A stretch of 26,687 nucleotides of DNA from a virus. The notes below the pieces were generated by a model. It saw nothing but the letters and a program-made list of their open reading frames with translations, had not been told where the DNA came from and made no database searches. Positions 5,187 to 13,099 of the stretch are shown in pieces (position 1 is the stretch's first letter; each line of letters opens with the position of its first letter). The position numbers were made by a program, and so were the translations under genes. The stretch spans positions 1 to 26,687 of IMG/VR virus record IMGVR_UViG_3300043411_000524; one strand, given 5' to 3'.

Positions 5187-6595
5187 CTGTGGCTGATGTG
5201 ATTTTAGGCTATGACGACTATGTGCGGCGCAAGCTGGCACTGGTCATTCGTGAGGGCTTGTCCGCAAAGCCCAAAGAGTGCGGCCTTTTCGACCACCAGC
5301 GTGTGCTGGTTGAATGGGCGCTGCGTCGCGGTTCGGCTGCAATCTTTGCTGACACCGGACTGGGCAAAAGCCGGATGCAACTGGCCTGGGCAGACACCGT
5401 GCACCGGGAGACTGGCGGCGATGTTCTGATTCTGGCCCCGCTTGCTGTGGCTGCGCAGACCGTATCAGAGGGCGCTGAGATTGGCGTCGAAGTCACGCAC
5501 TGCCGGGAAGCCGAGGATGTTCGCCCCGGCGTCAACATCATCAACTATGACCGCCTGCATAAGCTGGATTGCAGCCGGTTCGCTGGTGTGGTGCTGGATG
5601 AATCTAGCGTCATCAAGCATCAGAACTCAAGGACGTTTCAGAGCCTGACGGAAGCATTCCGGCTGACGCCTTACAAGCTGTGCGCTACTGCTACGCCCGC
5701 TCCGAACGACTGGACAGAGCTGGGCACACACGCTGAGTTTCTGGGCATTTGCAGCCGCGCGGAAATGCTGGCTGAGTATTTCTGCCATGACGGCGGCGAG
5801 ACGCAGGTGTGGCAACTGAAGGGCCACGCGCGTCATCTGTTCTGGCAGTGGGTGGCGACCTGGGGCGCAATGATTCGCAAGCCATCGGACTTGGGCTTTG
5901 ATGATGGCCGCTACAACCTGCCGCCGCTTCACGTTCACCAGCACACGGTTGAGTCGTGCATGGAAACGGCCAATGAGGCCGGGTTTCTTTTCCCGATGGA
6001 GGCAGGCGACCTGTCAGCGCGCCGTGATGCCCGCCGTCAGTCGATTGATGGCCGTGTAGAAGCCGCTGCTGCCCTGGTGAACAGCAACGACCGCTCATGG
6101 ATTGTCTGGTGCGACCTGAATGCAGAGGGCGATGCACTGCGCAAGGCGATTCCTGGTGCTGTGGAGATTCGCGGCTCTGACGACGCTGACGTGAAAGAGC
6201 AGCGGCTGATTGACTTTGCCGCCGGAAAGATTCGCGTCCTGATTACCAAGCCATCTATCGCGGGCTGGGGTTTGAACTGGCAGCACTGCCGTGATGTGGC
6301 TTTCGTCGGTGTCACGGACAGCTACGAAGCCTATTACCAAGCCGTTCGTCGTTGCTGGCGCTTTGGACAAACCAAGCCCGTCAATGTGCACGTCATTGCC
6401 TCTGAATCTGAGGGCAGCGTGGTGGCAAACATTCGCCGCAAAGAAGCCATTGCTGACGCCATGGCGAAAGAACTGAGCGCTGAGACGAACGAGGCCGTTC
6501 GCTCTGAAGTTCTTGGTGCCCAGCGCGACACCAACACCTACAACAACTCCCGCGCGATGGCTGTCCCTGCGTGGCTTCAGACGGAGGCGGCATGA
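5183..6595 (+). CDS. SNF2/DEAD-type superfamily 2 DNA helicase
   Basis: A 470-residue ATP-dependent helicase or translocase. Motif I is FADTGLGKS (55-63); the next strand VLILAPLAV fits motif Ia; motif II is LDESS (138-142), a DExx box; motif III is ATATP (168-172). The second RecA-like domain shows IVWCDLNAEG (307-316), LITKPSIAGWGLNWQ (353-367) as motif V, and QAVRRCWRFGQ (386-396) as motif VI with its arginine fingers. This compact type is common in phage early operons next to methyltransferases and replication genes. The substrate is probably phage DNA in replication or recombination. It overlaps the methyltransferase by four bases. Confidence 0.88.
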   Translation: MTVADVILGYDDYVRRKLALVIREGLSAKPKECGLFDHQRVLVEWALRRGSAAIFADTGLGKSRMQLAWADTVHRETGGDVLILAPLAVAAQTVSEGAEIGVEVTHCREAEDVRPGVNIINYDRLHKLDCSRFAGVVLDESSVIKHQNSRTFQSLTEAFRLTPYKLCATATPAPNDWTELGTHAEFLGICSRAEMLAEYFCHDGGETQVWQLKGHARHLFWQWVATWGAMIRKPSDLGFDDGRYNLPPLHVHQHTVESCMETANEAGFLFPMEAGDLSARRDARRQSIDGRVEAAAALVNSNDRSWIVWCDLNAEGDALRKAIPGAVEIRGSDDADVKEQRLIDFAAGKIRVLITKPSIAGWGLNWQHCRDVAFVGVTDSYEAYYQAVRRCWRFGQTKPVNVHVIASESEGSVVANIRRKEAIADAMAKELSAETNEAVRSEVLGAQRDTNTYNNSRAMAVPAWLQTEAA

Positions 6596-7464
6596 ACGTC
6601 ATCGATCAAGCGTCCGGCAAGAACTGGACTGTTTTTCATGGTGACTGTGTAGAAGTGATTCGCGGCCTGCCCGAGCGCAGCGTGGATTACTCAATCTTCA
6701 GCCCGCCGTTTTCCAGCCTTTACACCTACAGCAACAGCCCGCGCGATATGGGCAACTGCCGCACGGATGCGGAGTTCTTCGAGCACTTTGGTTTCCTGGT
6801 GGCCGAGTTGGCGCGCGTGATGAAACCGGGGCACAACGTCAGCTTTCACTGCATGATGCTACCGACCAGTAAAGAGCGCGACGGCTACATCGGGCTGAAG
6901 GACTTCCGTGGCGACCTGATCCGCGCCTTCCAAGCGCACGGGTTTATCTACGCCAGTGAAGTCACCATTTGGAAAGATCCGGTCACAGCGATGCAGCGCA
7001 CCAAGGCGCTGGGCCTGTTGCACAAGACCGTCCGCACCAACGCGACGATGTGTCGCCAGGGCATCGCTGACTATTTGGTGACAGTCCGCGCACCGGGCGA
7101 TGTACAGGACCGGGTAGCTCACGGCGAGGAAATACCCGTCAGTGAGTGGCAAAAGCTCGCCAGCCCTGTTTGGGATGACATCAACCCCAACGACACCCTG
7201 CAATACGCCAGCGCCCGCGAACACGACGACGAACGTCATATCTGCCCGCTACAGCTTGAGGTAATCCGCAGGGGCATCCGCCTGTGGACAAAACCCGGCG
7301 ACGTGGTGCTTTCGCCGTTTACAGGCATCGGCAGCGAGGGCCATGTGGCCGTGCAGATGGGGCGCAGGTTCGTCGGCGCTGAGCTTAAGGCCAGCTACTA
7401 CAAGCAGGCGGTTGCGAACCTCAAGAACGCCATCAAACAAGGCGACTTGCTGGATGCCGCATGA
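6592..7464 (+). CDS. Amino DNA methyltransferase (N4-cytosine or N6-adenine), solitary
   Basis: A 290-residue S-adenosylmethionine-dependent DNA methyltransferase. The catalytic motif SPPF is at residues 37-40 and the cofactor motif FTGIGSEG at about 243-250, followed by GRRFVGAELKASYY. This catalytic-first order is the beta-class layout; SPPF rather than DPPY makes N4-cytosine somewhat more likely than N6-adenine, but the class does not decide it. The start is the ATG at 6592, overlapping the helicase stop, with GGAGG upstream. No restriction partner is nearby, so protection of phage DNA from host restriction, or regulation, is the likely role. Confidence 0.88.
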   Translation: MNVIDQASGKNWTVFHGDCVEVIRGLPERSVDYSIFSPPFSSLYTYSNSPRDMGNCRTDAEFFEHFGFLVAELARVMKPGHNVSFHCMMLPTSKERDGYIGLKDFRGDLIRAFQAHGFIYASEVTIWKDPVTAMQRTKALGLLHKTVRTNATMCRQGIADYLVTVRAPGDVQDRVAHGEEIPVSEWQKLASPVWDDINPNDTLQYASAREHDDERHICPLQLEVIRRGIRLWTKPGDVVLSPFTGIGSEGHVAVQMGRRFVGAELKASYYKQAVANLKNAIKQGDLLDAA

Positions 7465-7643
7465 AAAAGACCATAGACACCATCACGGCCCGCCAGCGCT
7501 CGCGCCACTACGTCAACGGCCGCGTTGAATTTGATCTGCCTGGGCGCATCACCAATGCCAGTCAGCGGGAGACATACAAGCCCGCACCGGAATGGCAGCG
7601 CAATGACGGGCACAAGCACATCAAGAGCCGGGGGATTGGATGA
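7461..7643 (+). CDS. Hypothetical basic protein (60 aa)
   Basis: A 60-residue basic protein, MKKTIDTITARQRSRHYVNG onwards, overlapping the methyltransferase stop and the next start by four bases each. No motif is recognised; the high Arg/Lys/His content could suit nucleic-acid binding. Confidence 0.55.
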   Translation: MKKTIDTITARQRSRHYVNGRVEFDLPGRITNASQRETYKPAPEWQRNDGHKHIKSRGIG

Positions 7644-7855
7644 ACGAGCGTGAAATGGAGCTGGAAGACCTGATCGTGTCCCGTAGTGGCGACGTGCTGC
7701 GCTACCAGGCCAAGGCTGATCAGGCGACTGACGCTCTGGACAAGGGCGTGTGGCGTGATGAATCACGTCGTGCTGCTGCTGATGTGGCACGACTGGTGGC
7801 ACTGCGCACGCCCGAGACGGTGGCCGCGATGGAAGCGGAGCGCGGGCTTGCCTAA
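7640..7855 (+). CDS. Hypothetical charged helical protein (71 aa)
   Basis: A 71-residue protein, MNEREMELEDLIVSRSGDVL onwards, rich in Glu, Arg and Ala and probably all helical. It is coupled by ATGA overlap to the gene before and overlaps the replication gene's TTG start by eight bases. The family is not recognised. Confidence 0.55.
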   Translation: MNEREMELEDLIVSRSGDVLRYQAKADQATDALDKGVWRDESRRAAADVARLVALRTPETVAAMEAERGLA

Positions 7856-8633
7856 CAGAATTCTTCGCGAAGGAATACTGACCAGCCAACGGGTAAACCG
7901 TCTTGGCTGGGCAGAGGAGGTCTTCTACAGACGCTTGATGTCTGTGGTTGACGACTATGGGCGGTACTACGCAGATCACGGAATGCTCCGTGCGGCGTGC
8001 TACCCGAGACAGCTAAACAAGGTTTCCGACTCGGACGTAGGTAAGTGGCTGCGCGCTTGTGCAGACGCGGATCTTGTAAGGGTGTACCCGGCAGAGGACG
8101 GGGAGAGCTACCTTGAATTGCTGAATTTCGGTCAGCAAGTGCGCGCGAAAAAGAGCAAGTTCCCGGACATGCGCAGCACTTGCGCAGCAGATGCTAAGCA
8201 GCCGATAGCAAATGCGCTCGTAGACGTATGCGTAGACGTAGACGTAGACGAGTGCGATAGCGCGGCTGAAGCCGCTTTGCGCGCGCCGCCCGCTTGCCCG
8301 CATGGTGAGTTGATAAACGCATTCGCCGAGCATCTGCCAATGCTGCCGCAACCAAAGCCCGAACTATGGCGCGGGACGAGGGAGAGGCACATGCGCGATA
8401 GGTGGCGTTGGGTGTTATCGGCAGAGTCCGCGCGTGGCAAGCGGTACGCCAACACGCCAGACGAAGCTGTGGACTTCTTTCGTCGCTTCTTCGGGCACGT
8501 TGCCAAGTCGGATTTTCTGACTGGCCGCAACGGCAAGTGGACTGGCTGCACGCTGGCATGGCTCATGGATGAGGCCAACTTCGCCAAGGTCATGGAGGGC
8601 AATTTCGACAACGACGAAAGGGCCGTGGCATGA
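7848..8633 (+). CDS. Phage replication initiator or helicase-loader-like protein (TTG start)
   Basis: A 261-residue protein. The reading frame is open far upstream, but similar phage proteins begin with PNRIL-EGI and a GGAG site lies seven bases before the TTG at 7848, so TTG is taken as the start. The first ~110 residues (AEEVFYRRLMSVVDDYGRYY... LRAACYPRQLNKVSDSDVGKWL... LNFGQQVRAKKSKFP) match the winged-helix-like N-terminus of phage replication proteins that precede DnaB-type helicases. A low-complexity acidic linker (VDVCVDVDVDECD) follows, and then a C-terminal helicase-interaction-like region. It overlaps dnaB by four bases, the usual loader-helicase pairing. The linker is encoded by tandem repeats that may be the origin. 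Confidence 0.75.
   Translation: MPNRILREGILTSQRVNRLGWAEEVFYRRLMSVVDDYGRYYADHGMLRAACYPRQLNKVSDSDVGKWLRACADADLVRVYPAEDGESYLELLNFGQQVRAKKSKFPDMRSTCAADAKQPIANALVDVCVDVDVDECDSAAEAALRAPPACPHGELINAFAEHLPMLPQPKPELWRGTRERHMRDRWRWVLSAESARGKRYANTPDEAVDFFRRFFGHVAKSDFLTGRNGKWTGCTLAWLMDEANFAKVMEGNFDNDERAVA
8170..8189 (+). repeat. Direct repeat TGCGCAGCA x2
   Basis: TGCGCAGCA occurs at 8170-8178 and again at 8181-8189, an 11-base period close to one helical turn, in the replication gene about 30 bases before the GTAGAC array. It may be part of an origin, or only codon repetition (CAA/AQ region). Confidence 0.45.
8220..8249 (+). repeat. Tandem hexamer array GTAGAC, candidate origin iterons
   Basis: Five contiguous hexamers: GTAGAC at 8220, 8232, 8238 and 8244, with the variant GTATGC in the second slot (8226). 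They encode the Val-Asp repeats of the acidic linker in the replication protein. Repeats inside the initiator gene are the lambda ori/O gene arrangement, so this is a candidate replication origin. It could also be simple slippage in a tolerant linker. Confidence 0.45.
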
Positions 8634-10009
8634 ACGCGCCGCTACCCATGTCGCTGGCAAGCCTTGAAGCCGAGGCGTCGGTGCTGTCGGCACTGCTGTT
8701 GGACAACGGCTCGTTCGACCGGGTGAGCGACCGACTGAAGCCGGAGCATTTCGCGTCGGAGACGCACCGCGACGTTTTCGCGGAGGTATCGCGCCAGTTG
8801 TCGGCTGGCAAGGCATGCGACATCGTGACGGTGTTCGAAGGCATGGCCGGGAAGGTTGAGCTTTCCACCTTGAACGACTTGGCGCAGTACGTGCCGAGTT
8901 CGGCCAACCTTGCCCGCTATGCCGACATCCTGATTGAGCGTCAGCAAAGCCGCAGATTGGCCGCTGTGAGCGCTGAAATCCATGACCTAGCCTATGACAC
9001 CAGCCGGGGCATTGCGGAGCGTGTGGAGGCCGCGCAAGGGCAACTGGCGAAGCTGACGGAGGACGCGCCGCGCGACGAATGGATCGGTGCCTACGAGGGG
9101 ATGATGCACCACGCGGCGGTGCTGGAAGACCGCGCCGAGGGCCGCGTCAGATCGTGGGCTACTGGCCTTGCCGACCTGGACGAATACCTTGAGGGCGGCT
9201 TGCGTCCTGGCGGTCTGTACATCGTCGGTGCGCGCCCGAGCATGGGCAAGACGGCCTTGGGTATGACTGTCGGCTTGCATATGGCGCAGGACTACAGCGT
9301 CGGCATGCTTAGCATGGAAATGCCGCACCGGGAGTTGCGCGACCGCATGACCGCCATGCTTGGGCGGGTTCCGCTGTCTAGCGTCATTCGCCCGACGAAA
9401 GGCGGCGGGCTGGCCTGGGATCGCGTGATCGATGGTACTGAGCGTGCTCGCGTGCTCAATTTCCGCGTGTCAGATCAAGGTGGGCTGAATATCAACCAAG
9501 TCCGCGCGAAGGCCCGCAATCTCAAGCGCTTGCACGGGTTGAATGTGCTGATCGTGGACTACATCGGCCTGATGAACGGGCTAGATCAGAAACAGTCCCG
9601 CGCGTACCAGCTTGAAGAAATCAGCCGTGGCCTGAAGACGCTGGCGAAGGAACTGGAAATTGCAGTGCTGTGCCTAGCGCAAGTCAACCGCAAGGTTGAG
9701 GAGCGCATAGACGCCACGCCCGCGCTGTCTGATCTGCGGGATTCCGGCGCGATTGAGCAAGACGCTGATGTGGTGATTTTTGTGCACCGACCGATTCAAT
9801 CCAAGCCCGACATGGGCGAGGAATGGACGCACTACGCGAAGTTGTCCGTTGCCAAGAACCGGCAAGGCCGCTGCGGCTACATCAGCCTGTTCTACCAAGG
9901 CGATCAAACCAGATTCGACAACTGGGGCGGCGAGGCTCCGCGCGTGGTGAAAGCAACCCGCCCGACGCGGCGCGGCTTCAGTGCAATGCCAGATGACGAG
10001 GGATTCTGA
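8630..10009 (+). CDS. dnaB: Replicative DNA helicase, DnaB family
   Basis: A 459-residue DnaB-like helicase. The N-terminal DnaB domain (SLEAEASVLSALLLDNGSFD, 11-30) is followed by a linker helix and the RecA-like motor. Walker A is GARPSMGKT (200-208), Walker B VLIVDYIGLM with D310, the downstream QVNRKVEERIDATP and LRDSGAIEQDADVVIFVHRP segments are the conserved DnaB4 motifs, and AKNRQG is near the C-terminus. It unwinds DNA at the phage fork and is probably loaded by the product of the preceding gene, with which it overlaps by four bases. The length is typical of the family. No primase is seen, so host primase is presumably used. Confidence 0.95.
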   Translation: MNAPLPMSLASLEAEASVLSALLLDNGSFDRVSDRLKPEHFASETHRDVFAEVSRQLSAGKACDIVTVFEGMAGKVELSTLNDLAQYVPSSANLARYADILIERQQSRRLAAVSAEIHDLAYDTSRGIAERVEAAQGQLAKLTEDAPRDEWIGAYEGMMHHAAVLEDRAEGRVRSWATGLADLDEYLEGGLRPGGLYIVGARPSMGKTALGMTVGLHMAQDYSVGMLSMEMPHRELRDRMTAMLGRVPLSSVIRPTKGGGLAWDRVIDGTERARVLNFRVSDQGGLNINQVRAKARNLKRLHGLNVLIVDYIGLMNGLDQKQSRAYQLEEISRGLKTLAKELEIAVLCLAQVNRKVEERIDATPALSDLRDSGAIEQDADVVIFVHRPIQSKPDMGEEWTHYAKLSVAKNRQGRCGYISLFYQGDQTRFDNWGGEAPRVVKATRPTRRGFSAMPDDEGF

Positions 10010-10349
10010 ATGCGACACCCAAGCCGACTGGATAGCCACAGAGGCCCGCAAGCCGGGTATGTGGCAATGGGCACGCAGCTACGCACGCGAATGCGAAGCC
10101 GACGACAGCGGGGCGTATGTGGGACTGTTGGACAAGGTACGCGAGCGGCTGGGCGACTTCCGGCCAGCACCGGGCGAGGCAAGGCCGTGGCACGAAGAAA
10201 CCACGCTGGAAGAACGCATTGCACTGGCAGCGAAAGAAAAGCAAGGACTGAGAAGGCGTGAAGAAGAAGCTGATCAACATTCCGGCGCTGGTGGCAAGAG
10301 CCGGATTAACCATCAATTGGCTGCGCGCTCGCGTGGTGATCGACGGTGA
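9993..10349 (+). CDS. Hypothetical phage protein (118 aa)
   Basis: Starts at the ATG at 9993, overlapping the helicase end by 17 bases. Residues 1-90 look like a real protein: DTQADWIATEARKPGMWQWA, a Cys-Glu-Ala-Asp-Asp segment, then charged helices. The last ~30 residues are Gly/Arg/Ser-rich and overlap the next gene by 92 bases. That long overlap is unusual for this phage and may mean the C-terminus has drifted, or that the next gene starts later. A competing frame (10010-10261) is very Arg-rich and looks like a shadow. Function unknown. Confidence 0.5.
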   Translation: MTRDSECDTQADWIATEARKPGMWQWARSYARECEADDSGAYVGLLDKVRERLGDFRPAPGEARPWHEETTLEERIALAAKEKQGLRRREEEADQHSGAGGKSRINHQLAARSRGDRR

Positions 10350-10794
10350 TTGCTGGGTGTGGACTGGCTGCATGAATGGCAGCACCAAGGCAGTCCCGGT
10401 TGCGCGAATCGCTGGCCGCAGCGTCACCGTTCGTCGTGTTGCTGCGCACCTCGGAGGGCATGACGAAAAAGCCCGTCGATTCACGGTGACATGCGGCAAT
10501 CCACGCTGCGTCAAGCCCGAGCATGTGATCGATGAATCGCTGGTGCGCGTCAAGAAAGAGCGCAGTGAGCGGCGTGTGTCGGAGCATGAGCGCAAAGCCA
10601 GGATCGCCGCCACCAAGCGCAAGAAGGCCACGCTCACCGAAGAACTTGTGGCCGAGATTCGCGCCAGTGAAGAGCCGGGTTATCGGATTGCCAAGCGCAT
10701 GGGCGTGACTCCGAAGGTGATTTACGACGCCCGCGCCTATCGGACGTGGAAGGACTACAGCAGCCCGTGGGCTGGACTGATGGGAATGCGGTGA
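10258..10794 (+). CDS. HNH-fold-like protein with C-terminal HTH, catalytic His apparently lost
   Basis: A 178-residue protein with a GTG start that overlaps a stop in another frame. The CWVWTG segment (33-38) and the later CGNPRCVKPEHV (about 81-92) match phage HNH proteins. However, the usual Asp/Arg-His pair just before the CxNPxC motif is replaced by Val-Thr, so nuclease activity may be lost. The C-terminal third has the layout of homing-endonuclease DNA-binding tails: LTEELVAEIRA, then YRIAKRMGVTPKVIYDARAY and TWK, a helix-turn-helix. It may now act as a DNA-binding protein. Whether this family is ever catalytic needs structural comparison. Confidence 0.6.
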   Translation: MKKKLINIPALVARAGLTINWLRARVVIDGDCWVWTGCMNGSTKAVPVARIAGRSVTVRRVAAHLGGHDEKARRFTVTCGNPRCVKPEHVIDESLVRVKKERSERRVSEHERKARIAATKRKKATLTEELVAEIRASEEPGYRIAKRMGVTPKVIYDARAYRTWKDYSSPWAGLMGMR

Positions 10795-10943
10795 TGAGTG
10801 GCCGCGCTATGGCGATCAAGCGTGCGCTGAGCCGCTTGCTGTACGCGGCAGATGGTGTGCATCCGAATCGGGAAACGAGAACCAGACGCCGCGCTTATGC
10901 CCGTCTGGTGGCGGCTTGGAATAACTGGGGATTGAACATATGA
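10794..10943 (+). CDS. Small basic helical protein (49 aa)
   Basis: A 49-residue protein starting at the ATG at 10794, which touches the previous stop (TGATG), and ending in an ATGA overlap with the next gene. It starts MSGRAMAIKRALSRLLYAAD and has an Arg-rich centre (ETRTRRRAYARL) and a Trp-Asn-Asn-Trp C-terminus. Not recognised; nucleic-acid binding is conceivable from charge alone. Confidence 0.6.
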   Translation: MSGRAMAIKRALSRLLYAADGVHPNRETRTRRRAYARLVAAWNNWGLNI

Positions 10944-11497
10944 GCAAACAGGTTGAAGTAGGGCAGGTGTGGGTTGATCGCCTGGGTGGTATCGCCCGGA
11001 TCACAGGGATCGTCCAGGAGGGCTGGGGCGTGGTTTACGGCGCTGTATTGCTGCCGGATGAAAAGCGCCTTGTCAGCTACGCTCGCAGTGACTTGGTTTC
11101 GCTGGCGGAAGTGGTTAACGGCGAACCGGTCCAGGGCGAAGTGGTGTTCAGCGACAACGGAGACGAAATTGAGGCGCGGCTGAAAGCCGACGCCGATGAA
11201 GATTACGTTGACCTGAATCTGATCCTGCCCGTCGAGCTGATCGAGCGTATCAAGTTGACCGCCGAAGCCAAGGGCATCAGCACCGACGAGCTGATCAACG
11301 ACACCCTTAAGGACTATCTGGCGCACCGTCACGATGGCACCTTCGTCGTGTTCAGCATCAACACGAAAACCTACGACGACGAGCGCGATGCCCGCGCCGC
11401 TGCGATGAAGTTCGCGCAGACGGGCGGCGTGTGGCATGTGGCGAAGGTGCTAGGTAGTGCGGTGCCGCAAGAGCCGGAATGGCAGGAGGTGGTGTGA
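10940..11497 (+). CDS. Hypothetical protein with ribbon-helix-helix-like segment (185 aa)
   Basis: The N-terminal ~70 residues form a beta-rich domain (VEVGQVWVDRLGGIARITGI... LVSYARSDLVSLAEVV). An acidic linker follows, and then residues about 91-127 read DLNLILPVELIERIKLTAEA plus KGISTDELINDTLKDYL, the strand-helix-helix spacing of Arc/CopG proteins. The C-terminal ~55 residues (FVVFSINTKTYDDERDARAA) form a second alpha/beta piece. Its function is unknown. The domain mix suggests a DNA-linked regulator, but the RHH call rests on pattern only. Confidence 0.55.
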   Translation: MSKQVEVGQVWVDRLGGIARITGIVQEGWGVVYGAVLLPDEKRLVSYARSDLVSLAEVVNGEPVQGEVVFSDNGDEIEARLKADADEDYVDLNLILPVELIERIKLTAEAKGISTDELINDTLKDYLAHRHDGTFVVFSINTKTYDDERDARAAAMKFAQTGGVWHVAKVLGSAVPQEPEWQEVV

Positions 11498-11853
11498 CGA
11501 TCACGCTGCCATGGCCGCCCACGGTCAACCACTACTGGCGCAACGTCTCCGGGCGCACGCTTATTAGCAGCCAGGGCCGCTTGTACCGAGAGCAGGTACG
11601 TTGGGCCGTCTCGGTCGCGAAAGCCGCACCATGGCCCGAATCTGCCCGCCTGTGCGTGGCAATCGAAGCGCAGCCACCAGACAAGCGCCGCCGCGACCTG
11701 GACAACCTGCCGAAAGGCGTCCTCGACGCGCTCACGGATGCCGGTGTTTGGGCTGACGACAGTCAGATTGACGACTTGCGCATCTGGCGCGGCCCGGTGG
11801 GCGCTGGGCAAATCGTGGTGACGATTCGGGAGGCGCATGCGCAGCAAGAATAA
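11494..11853 (+). CDS. rusA: RusA-family Holliday junction resolvase
   Basis: A 119-residue endodeoxyribonuclease that cuts four-way junctions formed in phage recombination and clears branches before packaging. The start is set at GTG 11494, which overlaps the previous stop as GTGA with AGGAGG five bases upstream; an ATG at 11479 in frame is less likely. The family start PWPPTVNHYWR is present. The catalytic acids fall where expected: D68 and D70 in RRRDLDNLPK, K74, and D89 in ADDSQIDDL, parallel to D70, D72, K76 and D91 of E. coli RusA. It lies with NinB and a zinc protein in the usual recombination cluster. Confidence 0.93.
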   Translation: MTITLPWPPTVNHYWRNVSGRTLISSQGRLYREQVRWAVSVAKAAPWPESARLCVAIEAQPPDKRRRDLDNLPKGVLDALTDAGVWADDSQIDDLRIWRGPVGAGQIVVTIREAHAQQE

Positions 11854-12112
11854 ACCCGCGCAGACGGCAAACGAGCGCGAATGGGTGTCTGCACTGGCGC
11901 AGCAAGGATGCGTCATTTGCGGCGCGTCACCAGTTGAGATTCATGAATTCGACCAGGGCCTGTGGTTTACCGCCGTGCCGTTGTGCCCACCGTGCCACCG
12001 TGGCCCGCATGGCTGGCATGGCACCCGTCAGCGTTGGACGCTGCGCAAGATGGACATGGTGAAGGCCATCAATACTGCCGTGGCGCGGGCTTGGGAGGCG
12101 GCTAATGTCTGA
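11837..12112 (+). CDS. Small zinc-binding HNH-like protein
   Basis: A 91-residue protein with two metal-binding pairs: C25/C28 (CVICG) and C50/C53 (LCPPCHRGPHG), with H36, H54 and H58 between and after. This is the treble-clef layout of HNH or Ref-like nucleases seen in phage recombination clusters (the Ref protein of P1 is RecA-dependent), but the sequence is shorter and the assignment to Ref is uncertain. The ATG at 11837 overlaps rusA by 17 bases and has GGGAGG upstream. It lies between a junction resolvase and NinB, so a DNA-processing role is likely. Confidence 0.65.
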   Translation: MRSKNKPAQTANEREWVSALAQQGCVICGASPVEIHEFDQGLWFTAVPLCPPCHRGPHGWHGTRQRWTLRKMDMVKAINTAVARAWEAANV

Positions 12113-12563
12113 GCGCCTGACCATCCGCCTATTCAACGCCCAGCAAGGCTACAAAGCCTTCAAGGACGCATGGCAAACGATCAAGGCATGGCTGACCGCT
12201 GGGCATCGCCTGGTGCTGTCCGTCAAGCCAGAGACGCGGAGCTTGAGTCAGAACGCCCACTTCCACGCGCTATGCGGCGACATTGCCGCCGCTGGCATCC
12301 CATGGGCCGGGAAGCATCGCACGGCCACCGAGTGGAAGGTGTTGCTTGTCAGCGGCCATGTCGTGGTTACGAAGCAAGGCAGTGACATGGTGCCTGGGCT
12401 TGAGGGTGAGTTCTTGAACCTGCGCGAGAGCACGGCGCACATGAGCATCGCTCGTGCCAGCAGCTTGATTGAGTACACGCTGGCGTTTTGTGCTGCGCAC
12501 GAGGTGCCGATTCGTGACGCCCAGCAATGGCGAGTTGACGCTGAAACGGGGGAAATCACATGA
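12105..12563 (+). CDS. ninB: NinB recombination protein
   Basis: A 152-residue NinB (lambda Orf) family protein, a recombination mediator that binds single-stranded DNA and SSB and can replace RecFOR functions. The typical features are present: RLVLSVKPETRSLSQNAHFHAL (about 35-56), the GKHRTATEWKVLLVSG segment, and the C-terminal LIEYTLAFCAAHEVPI. The ATG at 12105 lies inside the end of the previous gene, with GGGAGG upstream. Grouping with RusA and the early ERF/SSB pair gives this phage a complete recombination set. Confidence 0.93.
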   Translation: MSERLTIRLFNAQQGYKAFKDAWQTIKAWLTAGHRLVLSVKPETRSLSQNAHFHALCGDIAAAGIPWAGKHRTATEWKVLLVSGHVVVTKQGSDMVPGLEGEFLNLRESTAHMSIARASSLIEYTLAFCAAHEVPIRDAQQWRVDAETGEIT

Positions 12564-13093
12564 GCGACTTCCGGACTGTTGACGAAGCCTACTCAAGCGC
12601 CGGCAACGCCGCTGATTTGACCGTGCGGCCCGATCAGCGCGGCGACGTTGACGTGCTCATTGCCGCCGGCTGGACGCCCGGCCTGTTGGGCGGCGCGCTG
12701 ATGCGCCTGCACAGCGAGTGGGACGGCGCGGCCAAGAAGCGCCACATGGACGAGACAGACGCATTCTTGCTGTTCGGCCAGCTAAAGAGCCTGCGCCGCG
12801 CGGTGGATGGCGTCGCGGCCTGGGCCGAGCGAAAGGGCCACAAAGAGCCGCGAACGCTGGCAAATGCGGTGCTGATCTACTGGCTGCACGATAGCTGCCA
12901 GCCGTGCCTTGGTCGCGGCTACGCAGTGATCGGCGACACGCCGGTGCTGGGGCGCCCGTGCCGCAAGTGCGGCGGCAGCGGCAAGCGCAACCCGCCAGGT
13001 GGAGAGGCCGGGCGTGCGGCTCTGAACATGATGGACGCGTGCGTGCAAGCGGCCCGCAGCTCCATGCGCTTGCGCCTGCGAAACATGCTGTAG
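12560..13093 (+). CDS. Q-like late antiterminator, zinc-finger protein
   Basis: A 177-residue protein with one DnaJ-type zinc finger: CQPCLGRG (113-120) and CRKCGGSGK (134-142). This CxxCxGxG pair is found in phage Q-type antiterminators. The position is exactly right: last gene of the early operon, immediately followed by a promoter (13070-13099), an early terminator (13265-13297) and the late genes. The sequence shows no strong similarity to lambda Q that I can see by eye, so the call rests on finger type and architecture. The N-terminal region includes a helix LIAAGWTPGLLGGALMRLH. It would load on polymerase at the promoter and allow it to pass the terminators in the late region. Confidence 0.65.
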   Translation: MSDFRTVDEAYSSAGNAADLTVRPDQRGDVDVLIAAGWTPGLLGGALMRLHSEWDGAAKKRHMDETDAFLLFGQLKSLRRAVDGVAAWAERKGHKEPRTLANAVLIYWLHDSCQPCLGRGYAVIGDTPVLGRPCRKCGGSGKRNPPGGEAGRAALNMMDACVQAARSSMRLRLRNML

Positions 13094-13099
13094 TACAAT
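13070..13099 (+). promoter_or_regulatory. Late promoter (pR'-like)
   Basis: TTGCGC (13070-13075) and TACAAT (13094-13099) are spaced by 18 bases, and the -10 begins one base after the stop of the Q-like gene. The start should be near 13105-13107. Together with the terminator at 13265-13297, transcription without antiterminator would give a leader RNA of about 190 nt, the layout of lambda pR' and 6S RNA. Confidence 0.65.

Noticed and set aside
10010-10261. Arg-rich frame ending at a GTGA overlap with the next gene
   Set aside because: It lies in another frame under a more protein-like gene (9993-10349), and its composition is typical of a shadow.
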